Origin: Actinomycetospora sp. TBRC 11914
GTDB lineage: Bacteria; Actinomycetota; Actinomycetes; Mycobacteriales; Pseudonocardiaceae
Length of the DNA: 64,000 bases
Assembly: GCF_012933465.1 (NCBI RefSeq)
Contig: NZ_JABBND010000004.1
Span: 62,001 to 126,000, forward strand
Direction of reading: 5' to 3'
The notes under the pieces: model-generated
The model's database searches: none
Told to the model about the DNA's origin: nothing
Seen by the model: the letters and a program-made list of their open reading frames with translations, nothing else
In this document: piece after piece, positions 19,241-27,782 of the stretch
Layout of the letters: the number at the start of each line of letters is the position of its first letter
Numbering within the stretch: the first letter of the stretch is position 1
Program-made: the position numbers and the translations under genes

Positions 19241-20518
19241 GTGCTGATCGACACGCGCAGCGCGGCGCGGCAGCGGGTGGAGCTCGACCGCTCGGTGCCG
19301 GCACTGCTGCTCAAGCTCGGCAACTACCCGCTGCACCACGGTGGCGTCGGCGTGGTGCGCAGCCTCGGTCGGTGCGGGGTCGACGTCTACGCCGTCACTG
19401 AGGGCCGCTACACCCCCGCGGCCTGCTCGCGGCACCTGCGCGGCCGGTTCTCCTGGCCGACGACGGGCCGCGAGGACCCCGCCGAGCTCGCCGAGGGGCT
19501 CCACGGCATCGCGAAGGCCATCGGGCGGCGCGCCGTGCTCGTGCCGACCGACGACGAGGCCGCCGCGGTCGTCTCGGAGCTCGGCGGCGAGGCCGGCCTG
19601 GCCGACGACTTCCTCTTCCCCCGCTGCGCCGACCCCGGCCTGCCGCGCCGGGTCGCCAGCAAGGAGGGCCTCTTCCGGGTCTGCGCCGAGCACGGCATCC
19701 CCACCCCGCACACGGTGTTCCCGGAGAGCCTCGCCGACGTCGAGGAGTACGCCGCCCACGGCGCCTTCCCCGTCGTCGTCAAGAGCCGCGACCCGTTCGA
19801 GCGCCACCGCCACCCCACGGTCCGCTCCTCCACCGTCGTCGAGGACCCCGACCGGCTCCGGGCGATGGCGCTGGACTGGGACGACGTCCCGTCGGTGATC
19901 CTGCAGGAGTACGTCCCGCGGGAGACCGCCGAGGACTGGGTGGTGCACGCCTTCTGGCCCGGGCCGGGAACCGCCCACGAGCCCACGGTGTTCACCGGGG
20001 TCAAGCTGCGCTCCTGGCCCCCGCACGCCGGGTTCACGACGGCGGGCCGGGCCCGCTGGAACGACGAGCTCGCGCGGCTCGCCGCGGAGCTCTTCGACGC
20101 CGTGGGCTTCCGCGGCATCGCGGACCTGGACTGGCGGCGCGACCTGCGCGACGGGCGCTACAAGCTCGTCGACTTCAACCCGCGGGTCGGGGCACAGTTC
20201 CGGCTCTTCGAGGACGCCGCGGGCCTCGACGTGGTCCGCGCCCAGCACCTGGCCCTGACCGGCCGCGACGCCCCCCGCGCGCCGTTCCCCGAGGGCCGGG
20301 GGTTCGTGGTGGAGGACTTCGACTACGCGGCCCGGATCGCCTACCGCGGCGACCGCACCGACGGGCCCGCCCCCGACGGGCGCGCGCCGACGACCGAGCA
20401 CGGCTGGTTCGCCCTCGACGACCCGCTGCCGTTCCTGCCCATGCTCGTCGGCCGGGCGACCCCGGTGCTGCAGCGCTTCTCCCGCACCTGGGTGCCGCGG
20501 GTACGCAAGCTGCGCTGA
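19241..20518 (+). CDS. ATP-grasp carboxylate-amine ligase-like protein
   Basis: 425 residues from GTG 19241, with a purine-rich GGGAGGGGG just upstream. N-terminal PALLLKLGNYPLHHGGVGVVRSLG, then the ATP-grasp core: ASKEGLFRVCAEHGIPTP, AAHGAFPVVVKSRDPF (ATP-binding Lys), VILQEYVPRE, and the metal loop DLDWRRDL..KLVDFNPRVGAQ. Such enzymes join a carboxylate to an amine through an acyl phosphate. The substrates are unknown. Neighbours are a glycosyltransferase (divergent) and an FAD oxidoreductase (convergent), which suggests secondary modification of an envelope or small-molecule product. A 24-bp hairpin follows the stop. Confidence 0.85.
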   Translation: MLIDTRSAARQRVELDRSVPALLLKLGNYPLHHGGVGVVRSLGRCGVDVYAVTEGRYTPAACSRHLRGRFSWPTTGREDPAELAEGLHGIAKAIGRRAVLVPTDDEAAAVVSELGGEAGLADDFLFPRCADPGLPRRVASKEGLFRVCAEHGIPTPHTVFPESLADVEEYAAHGAFPVVVKSRDPFERHRHPTVRSSTVVEDPDRLRAMALDWDDVPSVILQEYVPRETAEDWVVHAFWPGPGTAHEPTVFTGVKLRSWPPHAGFTTAGRARWNDELARLAAELFDAVGFRGIADLDWRRDLRDGRYKLVDFNPRVGAQFRLFEDAAGLDVVRAQHLALTGRDAPRAPFPEGRGFVVEDFDYAARIAYRGDRTDGPAPDGRAPTTEHGWFALDDPLPFLPMLVGRATPVLQRFSRTWVPRVRKLR

Positions 20519-20537
20519 ACGGCGCACTCGCCGCGAA

Positions 20538-20591
20538 CGCACGAACGGCCGGTTCGTGACCTTCGAGGGTCACGAACCGGCCGTTCGTGCG
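20538..20591. terminator. Perfect 24-bp inverted repeat, bidirectional terminator
   Basis: Between two converging genes: arms 20538-20561 and 20568-20591, loop TTCGAG. The arms are perfect and include the internal duplication GAACGGCCGGTTC. It begins 20 bp after the ATP-grasp stop and ends 17 bp before the FAD-oxidoreductase stop, so it can end transcription from both sides. No T-tract. Confidence 0.82.
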
Positions 20592-20607
20592 GTAGGACCG
20601 GGTCGAC

Positions 20608-21834
20608 TCAGGCGATCGCGTGCGACCCCACGGGGTAGGCCACCCGCAGCGTCGGGCCCCGCTTGCCGGCGATGCGGCGGGCCAGCTCCGGCGCGGCGTA
20701 CCAGGTGCCGGTGACGAACCGGTTGACCGGCCCGAACGAGCGCACGGCCGGCGCCCCGAGGAAGTGCAGGCCCGGCACCGTCGACTCGAAGCCCTTGCCG
20801 AGCGTCGGGAACCCCTCGACGGTCGCCAGCTCGCCCAGGAGCTCCTTGTCGAGCAGGTCGTAGCGCGCGACGTCGATCTCGTAGCCGCTGCCGACCATGA
20901 CGTGGTCGGTGCGCAGCGTCGAGCCGTCCTGCAGCGTCACGACGACCTCGCCGTCCACCGCCTCGGCCGAGCGGATGCCCTGCCCGAGGTGGAACGGGGT
21001 GTTCTCGAGGCGGGCGCGGAGGTTGTGCGAGCCGGCCGGGAACAGGCAGCGCTTGCGGACCTCGAGCTGGAGCCGCTCGGGCAGCCGCCGGTAGGTCTCG
21101 GGCGCCGCGGCGAGCCACCCGGTGGCCCGGCCGCCCACGTCCGTCGGCGGGACGCGCCACTTCTCGCGGAAGGTCGGCGGCGGGGAGCCCTTCGGCTTGT
21201 GCGGGCCGAGCCAGTGCGGGGCCTTCGCGCGGGCGACGACCGAGACGTCGACGCCGAGGTCGACGAGGATCGCCGCGTTCTCCAGCGCGCTCTGGCCGAG
21301 CCCGACGACGAGCACCCGCTTGCCGGCGAAGGTCGAGAGGTCCTCGTGGTGGGCCACGTGTGAGACGGCGCCCTCGGGGAGGCCCTCGAACTGCGGGATG
21401 CCGCGCTCCATGTTGCGCAGCCCGACCGCCATGACGACGCGCTCGGCGTGCATGCGGTCGCCGTCGTCGAGGTGCACCGAGAAGCCGGAACCCTCCCGGA
21501 CGACCTGCTCGACGCGGCGGTGGTCGAGGTCCGGGACGATGCGCTCGGCGATCCAGTCGCCGTAGGCCAGGAAGTGCTCGAGCGACGCCGGGTTGTCCAG
21601 CGCGATGTCGTGGGCGCGGGCCCAGGCCGTGATGGTGTGCCCGGGCACCGGGTGCGCGATCGAGGACGCCCGCTCCTTGGAGCGCAGGATCATCCCGCGC
21701 GGCATCTGGTGCTTCCACGAGCCCATCACCTCGCCGAAGGTGTGGGTCGCGGTGCCCTGGTGGCGCAGGAAGGCGGTGGCGGCCAGCCCGTACGGGCCGG
21801 CGCCGACCACTGCGACGTCCGTGGATCCGGCCAT
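20608..21834 (-). CDS. FAD/NAD(P)-dependent oxidoreductase (monooxygenase-like)
   Basis: 408 residues from ATG 21834. Two Rossmann motifs are present: VAVVGAGPYGLAATAFLR (about 7-24) for FAD and RVLVVGLGQSALENAAIL for NAD(P). GSWKHQMPRGMILRSKE after the first motif and HVMVGSGYEID near the end resemble class B monooxygenases and lysine/ornithine N-hydroxylase relatives. Substrate unknown. It is downstream of the DUF350 gene with a 144-bp gap, so it may have its own promoter. Confidence 0.85.
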   Translation of the reverse strand: MAGSTDVAVVGAGPYGLAATAFLRHQGTATHTFGEVMGSWKHQMPRGMILRSKERASSIAHPVPGHTITAWARAHDIALDNPASLEHFLAYGDWIAERIVPDLDHRRVEQVVREGSGFSVHLDDGDRMHAERVVMAVGLRNMERGIPQFEGLPEGAVSHVAHHEDLSTFAGKRVLVVGLGQSALENAAILVDLGVDVSVVARAKAPHWLGPHKPKGSPPPTFREKWRVPPTDVGGRATGWLAAAPETYRRLPERLQLEVRKRCLFPAGSHNLRARLENTPFHLGQGIRSAEAVDGEVVVTLQDGSTLRTDHVMVGSGYEIDVARYDLLDKELLGELATVEGFPTLGKGFESTVPGLHFLGAPAVRSFGPVNRFVTGTWYAAPELARRIAGKRGPTLRVAYPVGSHAIA

Positions 21835-21978
21835 GATCCCCCTCTCGGTGGGCGCCGCGTGGCGACGGCGCGTGCCGTCCATGATGACGACGCCGGTTAC
21901 CGCAGCCACGACGGGGTGACCCCGGACCGTCGCCGCACCATCACGAGCCGGACATCACGGACGTGGCACCGGCCGGTC

Positions 21979-22437
21979 TCAGATGATGGCCACCGCCACC
22001 ACGAGGCCCAGCGCCAGGTGCATCCCGGCGATCATGGCGGACACCGGGGTGTAGTACTCGTCGTGCAGGCAGGCGCCCACGTCCAGGCGGGACACCGCCT
22101 CGAGGCCCCGCACGACGAGGACCTGCGCGACGATCCCGACGAGCCCGTAGACCAGCGTGTTGATCACCCCGGTGAGCAGGCCGCCGCCGGAGATGTAGAT
22201 CGCGACGACGACGATCAGCGCCATCGACACCAGGCCCGAGGCGGACACGACCACCGCGTTGGGCCGGCCCTCGCGCACCAGCCCCCGCAGGTCACCCGGC
22301 GTCGTCAGGTCGATCGCGAAGTAGCCGACGTACATGAGCACCGCGCCGATCACCGCGTAGAGCGCGATCAGGCCGATGTTGCCGAGGAGCGTCGGGAAGA
22401 ATTCGGGAGCGAGCACACGGGCCTCCGCGGGGTCCAT
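21979..22437 (-). CDS. DUF350-family membrane protein
   Basis: 152 residues with four helices (LLGNIGLIALYAVIGAVLMY, VSASGLVSMALIVVVAIYIS, GVINTLVYGLVGIVAQVLVV, SAMIAGMHLALGLVVAVAII), repeating a two-helix unit as in PF03994 (YjfL). In other bacteria DUF350 genes sit next to glutathionylspermidine-synthase-like ATP-grasp genes, exactly as here (two genes downstream of GspS). It may form a membrane component of that system. ATG 22437 chosen; a GTG five codons upstream is possible. Confidence 0.87.
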   Translation of the reverse strand: MDPAEARVLAPEFFPTLLGNIGLIALYAVIGAVLMYVGYFAIDLTTPGDLRGLVREGRPNAVVVSASGLVSMALIVVVAIYISGGGLLTGVINTLVYGLVGIVAQVLVVRGLEAVSRLDVGACLHDEYYTPVSAMIAGMHLALGLVVAVAII

Positions 22438-22505
22438 CCGGACGAAAGAGACGCCGCACCCTAGCGACTCCGGGCCGCCGCGAGGGGGACCCGTGGCGGG
22501 CCGGA

Positions 22506-23345
22506 TCAGCGCGGCGGGAGCCCGATCGGGTTGTGGGCGGGCACGACCGAGCGGGCCGCCGCGGCGATCGGCTCCAGCAGCGCCGCGAGCCGCCCGGTGC
22601 GCTCCGGGCCCAGCGCCTCCCACGGGCCGGCGGCCGCGCGGTCGGTGGCGTCCTCGACCGACCCGTGCAGCGCCCACCCCGCGTCGGTGAGCACGAGCCC
22701 GTCGCCGAGCAGCCCCGCCGAGCGCAGCCGGCCCACCTCCGCGTCCCAGGCCGCCTCGCGGATACGCCGCCCGAGGCGCAGGTCCCGCCCCGGCGACTCG
22801 CCCGCCGCCACCTTGAGCACGTGCGAGGCCACCGCCCCCACGCCGTGGACGGCGAGCGCGGCCAGGTGGCCGTCGCCGCGGTGCTCGCGCAGCGTCGTCG
22901 TCGCCTGCCACAGCGCGAGGTGCGGCGCGGCGGGCCGCGGCAGCGCCCGGTTCGCCGCCCCGAGCACGCGCCCGGCGTCGTCGCACGCCGACGCCGCCTC
23001 CCAGGCGAGGTCGGCGGCCTCGGTCACGACGGCGACGTCGGGGGCGTCGGGCAGGTCGCCGAACGCGGCGTCGACCCCCTCGAGGCGGGCTCCCAGCGCG
23101 GCGGTGGGCGTGACGCCCGGCGCGATGCCGGCCCGCGCGTCCGCGATCCGGTCCGGGGCGAACCCGCCGAAGGCCGCCACGACGACGGCCGTGGGCACCT
23201 CGCCGAGCGGGGCGGCGCGCTGGGCGACGTAGCGCGCCCAGAACGAGTCGCCGAGGGGTTCCGATACCGCGAGCGCCGCCGGGGCGAAGTAGGTCAGGGC
23301 GTGGACCGGCTCGTAGAGCGTCCACATCTCACGGGGGGTGGGCAT
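22506..23345 (-). CDS. SCO6745-like helical protein
   Basis: 279 residues, soluble and Ala-rich. The pattern MWTLYEPVHALTYFAPAALA at the start, a middle LAALAVHGVGAVASHVLKVA, and a C-terminal winged-helix-like REAAWDAEVGRLRSAGLLGDGLVLTDAGW followed by a regulatory-looking helix match the SCO6745 family of actinobacteria. Family members are uncharacterised. The ATG overlaps the GspS stop by one base (TGATG), so the two proteins are likely made together. Confidence 0.75.
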   Translation of the reverse strand: MPTPREMWTLYEPVHALTYFAPAALAVSEPLGDSFWARYVAQRAAPLGEVPTAVVVAAFGGFAPDRIADARAGIAPGVTPTAALGARLEGVDAAFGDLPDAPDVAVVTEAADLAWEAASACDDAGRVLGAANRALPRPAAPHLALWQATTTLREHRGDGHLAALAVHGVGAVASHVLKVAAGESPGRDLRLGRRIREAAWDAEVGRLRSAGLLGDGLVLTDAGWALHGSVEDATDRAAAGPWEALGPERTGRLAALLEPIAAAARSVVPAHNPIGLPPR

Positions 23346-24514
23346 CAGTCGGGGATGCGGTGCGGCACGAACGCCGCGCCGTTGTCGGTGACCAGCCCCG
23401 CGGTCTCCCGGATGCCGAGCCCGGCGGCCTCGTCGCCGACGATCCAGGCGCCGAGCGCGGGCCGGTAGCCGTCGAACTCGGGCAGCGGGTCGAAGAGCTG
23501 GTAGACGTAGCCCTCCTCGCCGTAGACCCCGCCGGTCTGGACGACGGGCTCGCCGGCGCCGGCGACGATCTGCACGTTGGCGCCCTCGCGGCCCAGCAGC
23601 GGCTTGCGGACGTACTCGGTGAGCAGCCCCGGGTCGCCCAGCGAGGCGGGCAGCAGGTTCGGGTGGCCCGGGTACATCTCCCAGAGCACCGCGAGGATCG
23701 CCTTGTTCGACAGCAGCGTCTTCCACAGCGGCTCGATCCACGCGGTCTCGGGGAGGCTGCGGGTGACGTGCTTGCCGAAGTCGTCGCCGAGGATCCACTC
23801 CCAGGGGTAGAGCTTGCAGACGCAGCTCATCGGGGCCTCCTCGAGGTCGACGAACCGGTCGAGCGCGGAGTCCCAGCCGATCTGCTCGATCGCGAGCCCG
23901 ACGGTGTCGAGCCCGGCCTCGGCCGCCGTCTCCTGCAGGTAGGCCGTGGTCACGTGGTCCTCGCCGGTCGTCTCGGCCTGCGACCAGCAGAAGTGCACCT
24001 CGCCGCGCGGGAGGTCCGCGGCGATCTCGCCCCAGCGGGCGACGAGCTTCTCGTGCAGCGAGTTCCACTGGTCCTGGGAGTCGCCGTAGACGTCCTTGAG
24101 CCAGTACCACTGGCAGATGCTGGCCTCGAGCAGCGTCGTCGGGGTGTCGGCGTTGTACTCGAGCAGCTTGGCGGGGCCGGACCCGTCGTAGCGCAGGTCG
24201 AAGCGGCCGTAGAGGTGCGCGTCGTGGCGCTTCCAGGACGCCGCGACCTGCTCCCAGCACCACTCGGGCAGCGCGAAGTCGCGGAACCGCTCGGTGGTGA
24301 CGACGTGGTCCACGGCCTCCAGGCACATCGAGTGCAGCAGCTCGACGTCGGCCTCCAGCGAGAGGATCTCGGCCATGTCGAAGACGTAGTGCACCGACTC
24401 GTCCCAGTAGGGCCGGGCGCCGTCCTGGCCCATCGCCGGGGTGCCGAAGACGAGACCCTGCTCCTCGATCTTCTGCCGCCAGTCGGGGCGGGGGGTCGAC
24501 CTCTCGCGACGCAC
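23345..24514 (-). CDS. Glutathionylspermidine synthase-family ATP-grasp ligase (YgiC/YjfC-like)
   Basis: 389 residues. GspS features: YWDESVHYVFDMAEILSLE, HLYGRFDLRYDGSGPAKLLEYNADTPTTLLEAS, WIEPLWKTLLSNKAILAVLW and the ATP-grasp loop YVRKPLLGREGANV, ending with GAWIVGDEAAGLGIRE. The amidase half of true Gsp synthetase/amidase is absent, as in YgiC and YjfC. True GspS activity is unlikely; this class has been proposed to ligate amino acids or peptides. GTG start at 24514, 25 bp after the Ser/Gly-rich membrane protein gene. Confidence 0.9.
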   Translation of the reverse strand: MRRERSTPRPDWRQKIEEQGLVFGTPAMGQDGARPYWDESVHYVFDMAEILSLEADVELLHSMCLEAVDHVVTTERFRDFALPEWCWEQVAASWKRHDAHLYGRFDLRYDGSGPAKLLEYNADTPTTLLEASICQWYWLKDVYGDSQDQWNSLHEKLVARWGEIAADLPRGEVHFCWSQAETTGEDHVTTAYLQETAAEAGLDTVGLAIEQIGWDSALDRFVDLEEAPMSCVCKLYPWEWILGDDFGKHVTRSLPETAWIEPLWKTLLSNKAILAVLWEMYPGHPNLLPASLGDPGLLTEYVRKPLLGREGANVQIVAGAGEPVVQTGGVYGEEGYVYQLFDPLPEFDGYRPALGAWIVGDEAAGLGIRETAGLVTDNGAAFVPHRIPD

Positions 24515-24539
24515 GCGCGTCCTCTCCGCTCGGTGGTGC

Positions 24540-25397
24540 TCAGCTGCCGGACGACGAGCCCGACCCCGACGACGAGCCCTTGGACCCCGACCCCGAGGAG
24601 CTGCCGGACACGCCGAGCCCGCCGCGACTCACGGTGCCGTTCGACGACGTCGAGCCCAGGCTGCTGCCCGTCGTGCCGCTGCGGATGCTCGTCCCGCTGG
24701 GCGGCGCGGTGACCGAGCCGCCGCGGGCGACGGTGCCGATGGGCGAGTTCGAGCCGTAGTTGTAGTGGTACTGGTTCCCGAAGCCGCCGAGGAAGATCGG
24801 GACGAAGCCGCCGTGGTACGAGCCGTTGGTCGGGGTGCCCGAGCAGTAGCTGTCCGCGACGACGACGCCGTTCTGGTCGGTGCACTGGGCGTTGACCTCG
24901 TCGTCGCCGCCCGACGAGGCCGCGTAGGCGATCGCGACGATCGCCGCGACCCCGACTGCAACCCCGCCGCCGATGAGCACCCGCTTGCGGATCTTCGACT
25001 TGCGCTGCTCGGCGGCGGCCGCCGCCTCCTCCTGCGCCTTGCGCCGCCGATCGGCCTCGCGGCGGGCGCGCTGCTCGGCGACGGTGGGCTCGCGGGGCGT
25101 CGTGGTCTCGGGGTCCTGGTAGCGCACGCGGCCGCGGTGGGACGGGTCGGCGGCGGGGCCCCCGGTGGACGCCGTGGACGCGGTGGCCGCCGGTGACCCC
25201 GTGGACCCCGTGTCGGCGGAGTTCCACCACGGCTCCTCCGTGCGCGTGGTGGGGGTCTCCGCGCCCGGGGAGGTCGACCCCCCGACCGCCGGCGTGCCCG
25301 AGGGCGGCGTGGCCGCGTCGTCCGCGGTCGACCCGGCGTCAGCGCTGGACCCGCCCTCGTGGCGCCCCCGCGACGCGGCCCCCGGCTCCTCGCTCAT
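24540..25397 (-). CDS. Ser/Gly-rich membrane protein, possible YgiB (DUF1190)-like partner
   Basis: 285 residues: a Ser/Thr/Pro-rich N-terminus (about 1-100), a charged helix EQRARREADRRRKAQEEAAA, one membrane helix (about 141-160, KRVLIGGGVAVGVAAIVAIA), then CTDQNGVVVADSYCSG with two cysteines, a Tyr/Gly/Asn stretch and a Ser/Gly tail. Being the first gene before GspS, with paired cysteines and a Gly/Ser end, it resembles YgiB of the E. coli ygiBC pair, but similarity is weak. ATG 25397 chosen. Divergent from the septum-formation-like gene. Confidence 0.7.
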   Translation of the reverse strand: MSEEPGAASRGRHEGGSSADAGSTADDAATPPSGTPAVGGSTSPGAETPTTRTEEPWWNSADTGSTGSPAATASTASTGGPAADPSHRGRVRYQDPETTTPREPTVAEQRARREADRRRKAQEEAAAAAEQRKSKIRKRVLIGGGVAVGVAAIVAIAYAASSGGDDEVNAQCTDQNGVVVADSYCSGTPTNGSYHGGFVPIFLGGFGNQYHYNYGSNSPIGTVARGGSVTAPPSGTSIRSGTTGSSLGSTSSNGTVSRGGLGVSGSSSGSGSKGSSSGSGSSSGS

Positions 25398-25481
25398 GTC
25401 CTCAGTCCCTCCAGCACCTGACCGGGCCCGCCGATCCCCCCTCGAGGTGACGAGTCCGGCACGCGGCATGATGTCAGCACC

Positions 25482-26696
25482 ATGGTCCTACGGGAACGTC
25501 CGTCCTCGCGGGGACGCAGCGACCGGGTGGCGGACGACGCGGACGGTCACGCCGCCCGGCGGCTCGTCGCGCGCCGCGGCGTCGTCGGGATCCTGGCCGG
25601 GGCGCTCATCATGCTGCTGGCCGCCAGCGCCTTCGCCGCCACCGGCAACGGCCTGGGCTTCCTCGGGCTCGCCGGGGACGAGTCCGGCGCCTCCTCGGGC
25701 GTCCTGGGCGGCTCGAGCAGCGGCCCGGAGACCGACTCCTCGGAGCTGGCCAAGGCGCCCGGCACCTGCCTGACGTGGCAGCGCACCGACGGCGCCGACG
25801 TCCACCAGGTCGACTGCTCGGCCTCGCACCTCTTCGAGACGGCCGGCCCGGTGAACGCCACCCAGCCCGAGGGCACGCCGTTCCCGGCCGACGCGGCCTG
25901 GCAGAAGATCGTCGCCGACCAGTGCGGCCCGCTGGTGCAGCGCTACCTCGGCAAGCCGCTGGACCCGACCGGGCGCTACAAGGTCGGGGCGCTCAAGCCG
26001 ACGGCCGCGGCCTGGGGCGACGGCGACCGCACCGTGCGCTGCGGGCTGCAGGCCCCCGGCGTCACCGGCGCGCTGCTCTCCTCGACCGGGAAGGTCTCCG
26101 ACGCCGACCAGGCCGTGGTGTTCGCGCCCGGCACCTGCCTGGGGCTGAACGGCAAGGAGGTGTCCGACCCGGTGTCCTCGTGCGCGAAGACGCACGCCGC
26201 CGAGGTCGCGGGCACCGTCGACCTCGGCACCAAGTTCACCGGCGGGCTGCCCTCGGTGGACGACCAGGACAACTTCCTGCAGCCGGCGTGCACGAAGGTC
26301 GCCCAGGACGCGGTCGGCGCGCAGAAGCTCACCGACTCGAAGCTCACGGTCTACTGGACGAACATCAACCAGGCGTCGTGGGACGCGGGCACCCGCCGCG
26401 TCAGCTGCGACATGGGCTCGCTGCTCGCGGACAACTCGGGCTTCGCGCCGCTGACCGGGGCGGTCAAGGACGGCGTGACGATCGGCGGCGCCGCCCCCGC
26501 GTCGCCGGACCCGCTGCCGCCGCCCGGGGCGCCCGCCGTCGAGCCCTCGACCCCGGCCGCGACGACGACGGCCGCGCCCGCCGCGCCCGCCGCGCCGTCC
26601 GCGACCCAGGCGCCCGCCGCGCCGGCGTCGCCGCTGCCGAGCGTGCTGCCGTCCCTCCCGCCGCTGCTGCCCGGCGGCGGCGGGAACGGGAACTGA
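25482..26696 (+). CDS. Septum formation family protein
   Basis: 404 residues. One membrane helix near residues 32-52, then two repeats of a cysteine-containing module beginning PGTCLTW...VDCSASHLFETAG and PGTCLGL...SSCAKTHAAEVAG, with DQCGPLVQRYLG and RYKVGALKPTAAAWGDGDRTVRCGL. This is the septum-formation domain (PF13845) seen in actinobacterial surface proteins. A Pro/Ala-rich tail of 85 residues follows. It lies outside the membrane, N-terminus in. Function in septation is a family label rather than proven here. Confidence 0.82.
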   Translation: MVLRERPSSRGRSDRVADDADGHAARRLVARRGVVGILAGALIMLLAASAFAATGNGLGFLGLAGDESGASSGVLGGSSSGPETDSSELAKAPGTCLTWQRTDGADVHQVDCSASHLFETAGPVNATQPEGTPFPADAAWQKIVADQCGPLVQRYLGKPLDPTGRYKVGALKPTAAAWGDGDRTVRCGLQAPGVTGALLSSTGKVSDADQAVVFAPGTCLGLNGKEVSDPVSSCAKTHAAEVAGTVDLGTKFTGGLPSVDDQDNFLQPACTKVAQDAVGAQKLTDSKLTVYWTNINQASWDAGTRRVSCDMGSLLADNSGFAPLTGAVKDGVTIGGAAPASPDPLPPPGAPAVEPSTPAATTTAAPAAPAAPSATQAPAAPASPLPSVLPSLPPLLPGGGGNGN

Positions 26697-26709
26697 CCCC
26701 GCCCCGACG

Positions 26710-27048
26710 GTGGACCCGGAGCGCTTCGAGGAGCTCGTCGGGGAGGCCCTCGACGAGCTCCCGGCCGAGCTGCTCCGCGCGATGGACAACGTCGTCGTGC
26801 TCGTCGAGCCGCGCCACCCCGAGGACCCGGAACTGCTCGGGCTCTACGAGGGCGTGGCGCTGACCGACCGCACCAGCGACTACGGCGGGGTGCTGCCCGA
26901 CCGCATCACGCTCTACCGCGACGCCCTCGTCGACGCGTGCGCCGACGAGGACGAGCTGCGCGACGAGGTCGCGATCACCGTGGTGCACGAGATCGCCCAC
27001 CACTTCGGCATCGACGAGGCCACGCTGCACCGGCTGGGCTGGGGCTAG
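26710..27048 (+). CDS. Zincin-like metallopeptidase (PF06262 family)
   Basis: 112 residues starting at GTG 26710, 13 bp after the preceding stop. The zinc motif HEIAHHFGID (HExxHxxGxD) lies near the C-terminus and DRITLYRDAL precedes it. This short family is widespread in actinobacteria, and some members are annotated as possible acetylation or protease proteins. It is cytoplasmic. The stop is followed by a dispersed palindrome. Confidence 0.87.
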   Translation: MDPERFEELVGEALDELPAELLRAMDNVVVLVEPRHPEDPELLGLYEGVALTDRTSDYGGVLPDRITLYRDALVDACADEDELRDEVAITVVHEIAHHFGIDEATLHRLGWG

Positions 27049-27103
27049 GTGCGCTGCGCGCTCGTGAGCACTAAGTGTCGCTATACCGGCACTTAGTGCT
27101 CAC
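27048..27103. terminator. Gene-end palindrome, copy 1 of a dispersed element
   Basis: Stem arms 27064-27077 and 27090-27103 (GTGAGCACTAAGTG and its complement, 14 bp perfect) with a 12-nt TCGCTATACCGG loop. The 25 bp ending at 27072 are identical to a segment at 40661-40685. It lies between the converging zincin and phosphatase genes, so it probably ends both transcripts. Confidence 0.8.
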
Positions 27104-27109
27104 ATGGCG

Positions 27110-27760
27110 TCAGCCACCCGTCGCGTCGCGGGTGGAGGCGAGGCCGCCCGGGGCCTCGCGGCGCCAGGCCTCGAGGTCCCACCGGGCGTCGCGGCCCGCC
27201 GTCAGGACGATCCGGCCGCAGTTGTCGACGTGGTCGTCCGCGCCCAGGTCGGGGATCTCCCCGACGAGCGCGTGCGCGACCAGCCGCAGCACCGCGCCGT
27301 GGCTGACCAGCACGACGGTGCCCGACGCGTGCTCGCAGCGCAGGCCCTCGAGGGCGGGCAGGTAGCGGTCGAGGACGTCGCGGCCCGACTCGCCGCCCGG
27401 CATCCGCGCGGTGACGTCGCCGGCGCGCCAGGCGTCGTAGACGGCGCGGAAGCGGGCGATCGACGGCTCGTCGGCGCGGCCCTCGAGGTCGCCGACCTGC
27501 ACCTCGTGGGTGCCCTCGACGACGTCCGGCGCGAGCCCGAGCGCGGGAGCGACCAGCGAGGCGGTCTCGCGGGCCCGCCGCGCGGGCGAGTGGACGAGCC
27601 GGGTGACCGGGCCGAGCGGGTCGGCGGCCAGCTCCTTGCCCAGCGCCTCGGCCTGCAGCCGGCCCAGGTCCGTCAGGCCGGGGCCGGGCAGCACGGTGTC
27701 CAGGGTCTTCGCGACGTTCGCCGGGGTCTGGCCGTGGCGGGCGAGCACGAGACGGAGCAC
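27110..27760 (-). CDS. Histidine phosphatase family protein
   Basis: 216 residues. RHGQTPANV (about 8-16) is the catalytic His motif, HSPARRARETASLV the arginine stretch, EGTHEVQVGDLEG the acid region, and VVLVSHGAVLRLVAHA the second His. The fold is phosphoglycerate-mutase-like; without a clear sub-family it is a phosphatase of unknown substrate. It follows pheA by 22 bp and is probably in the same operon. Its stop faces the palindrome. Confidence 0.88.
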   Translation of the reverse strand: MLRLVLARHGQTPANVAKTLDTVLPGPGLTDLGRLQAEALGKELAADPLGPVTRLVHSPARRARETASLVAPALGLAPDVVEGTHEVQVGDLEGRADEPSIARFRAVYDAWRAGDVTARMPGGESGRDVLDRYLPALEGLRCEHASGTVVLVSHGAVLRLVAHALVGEIPDLGADDHVDNCGRIVLTAGRDARWDLEAWRREAPGGLASTRDATGG

Positions 27761-27782
27761 GCCTCCATCCGTACCACGTGGG

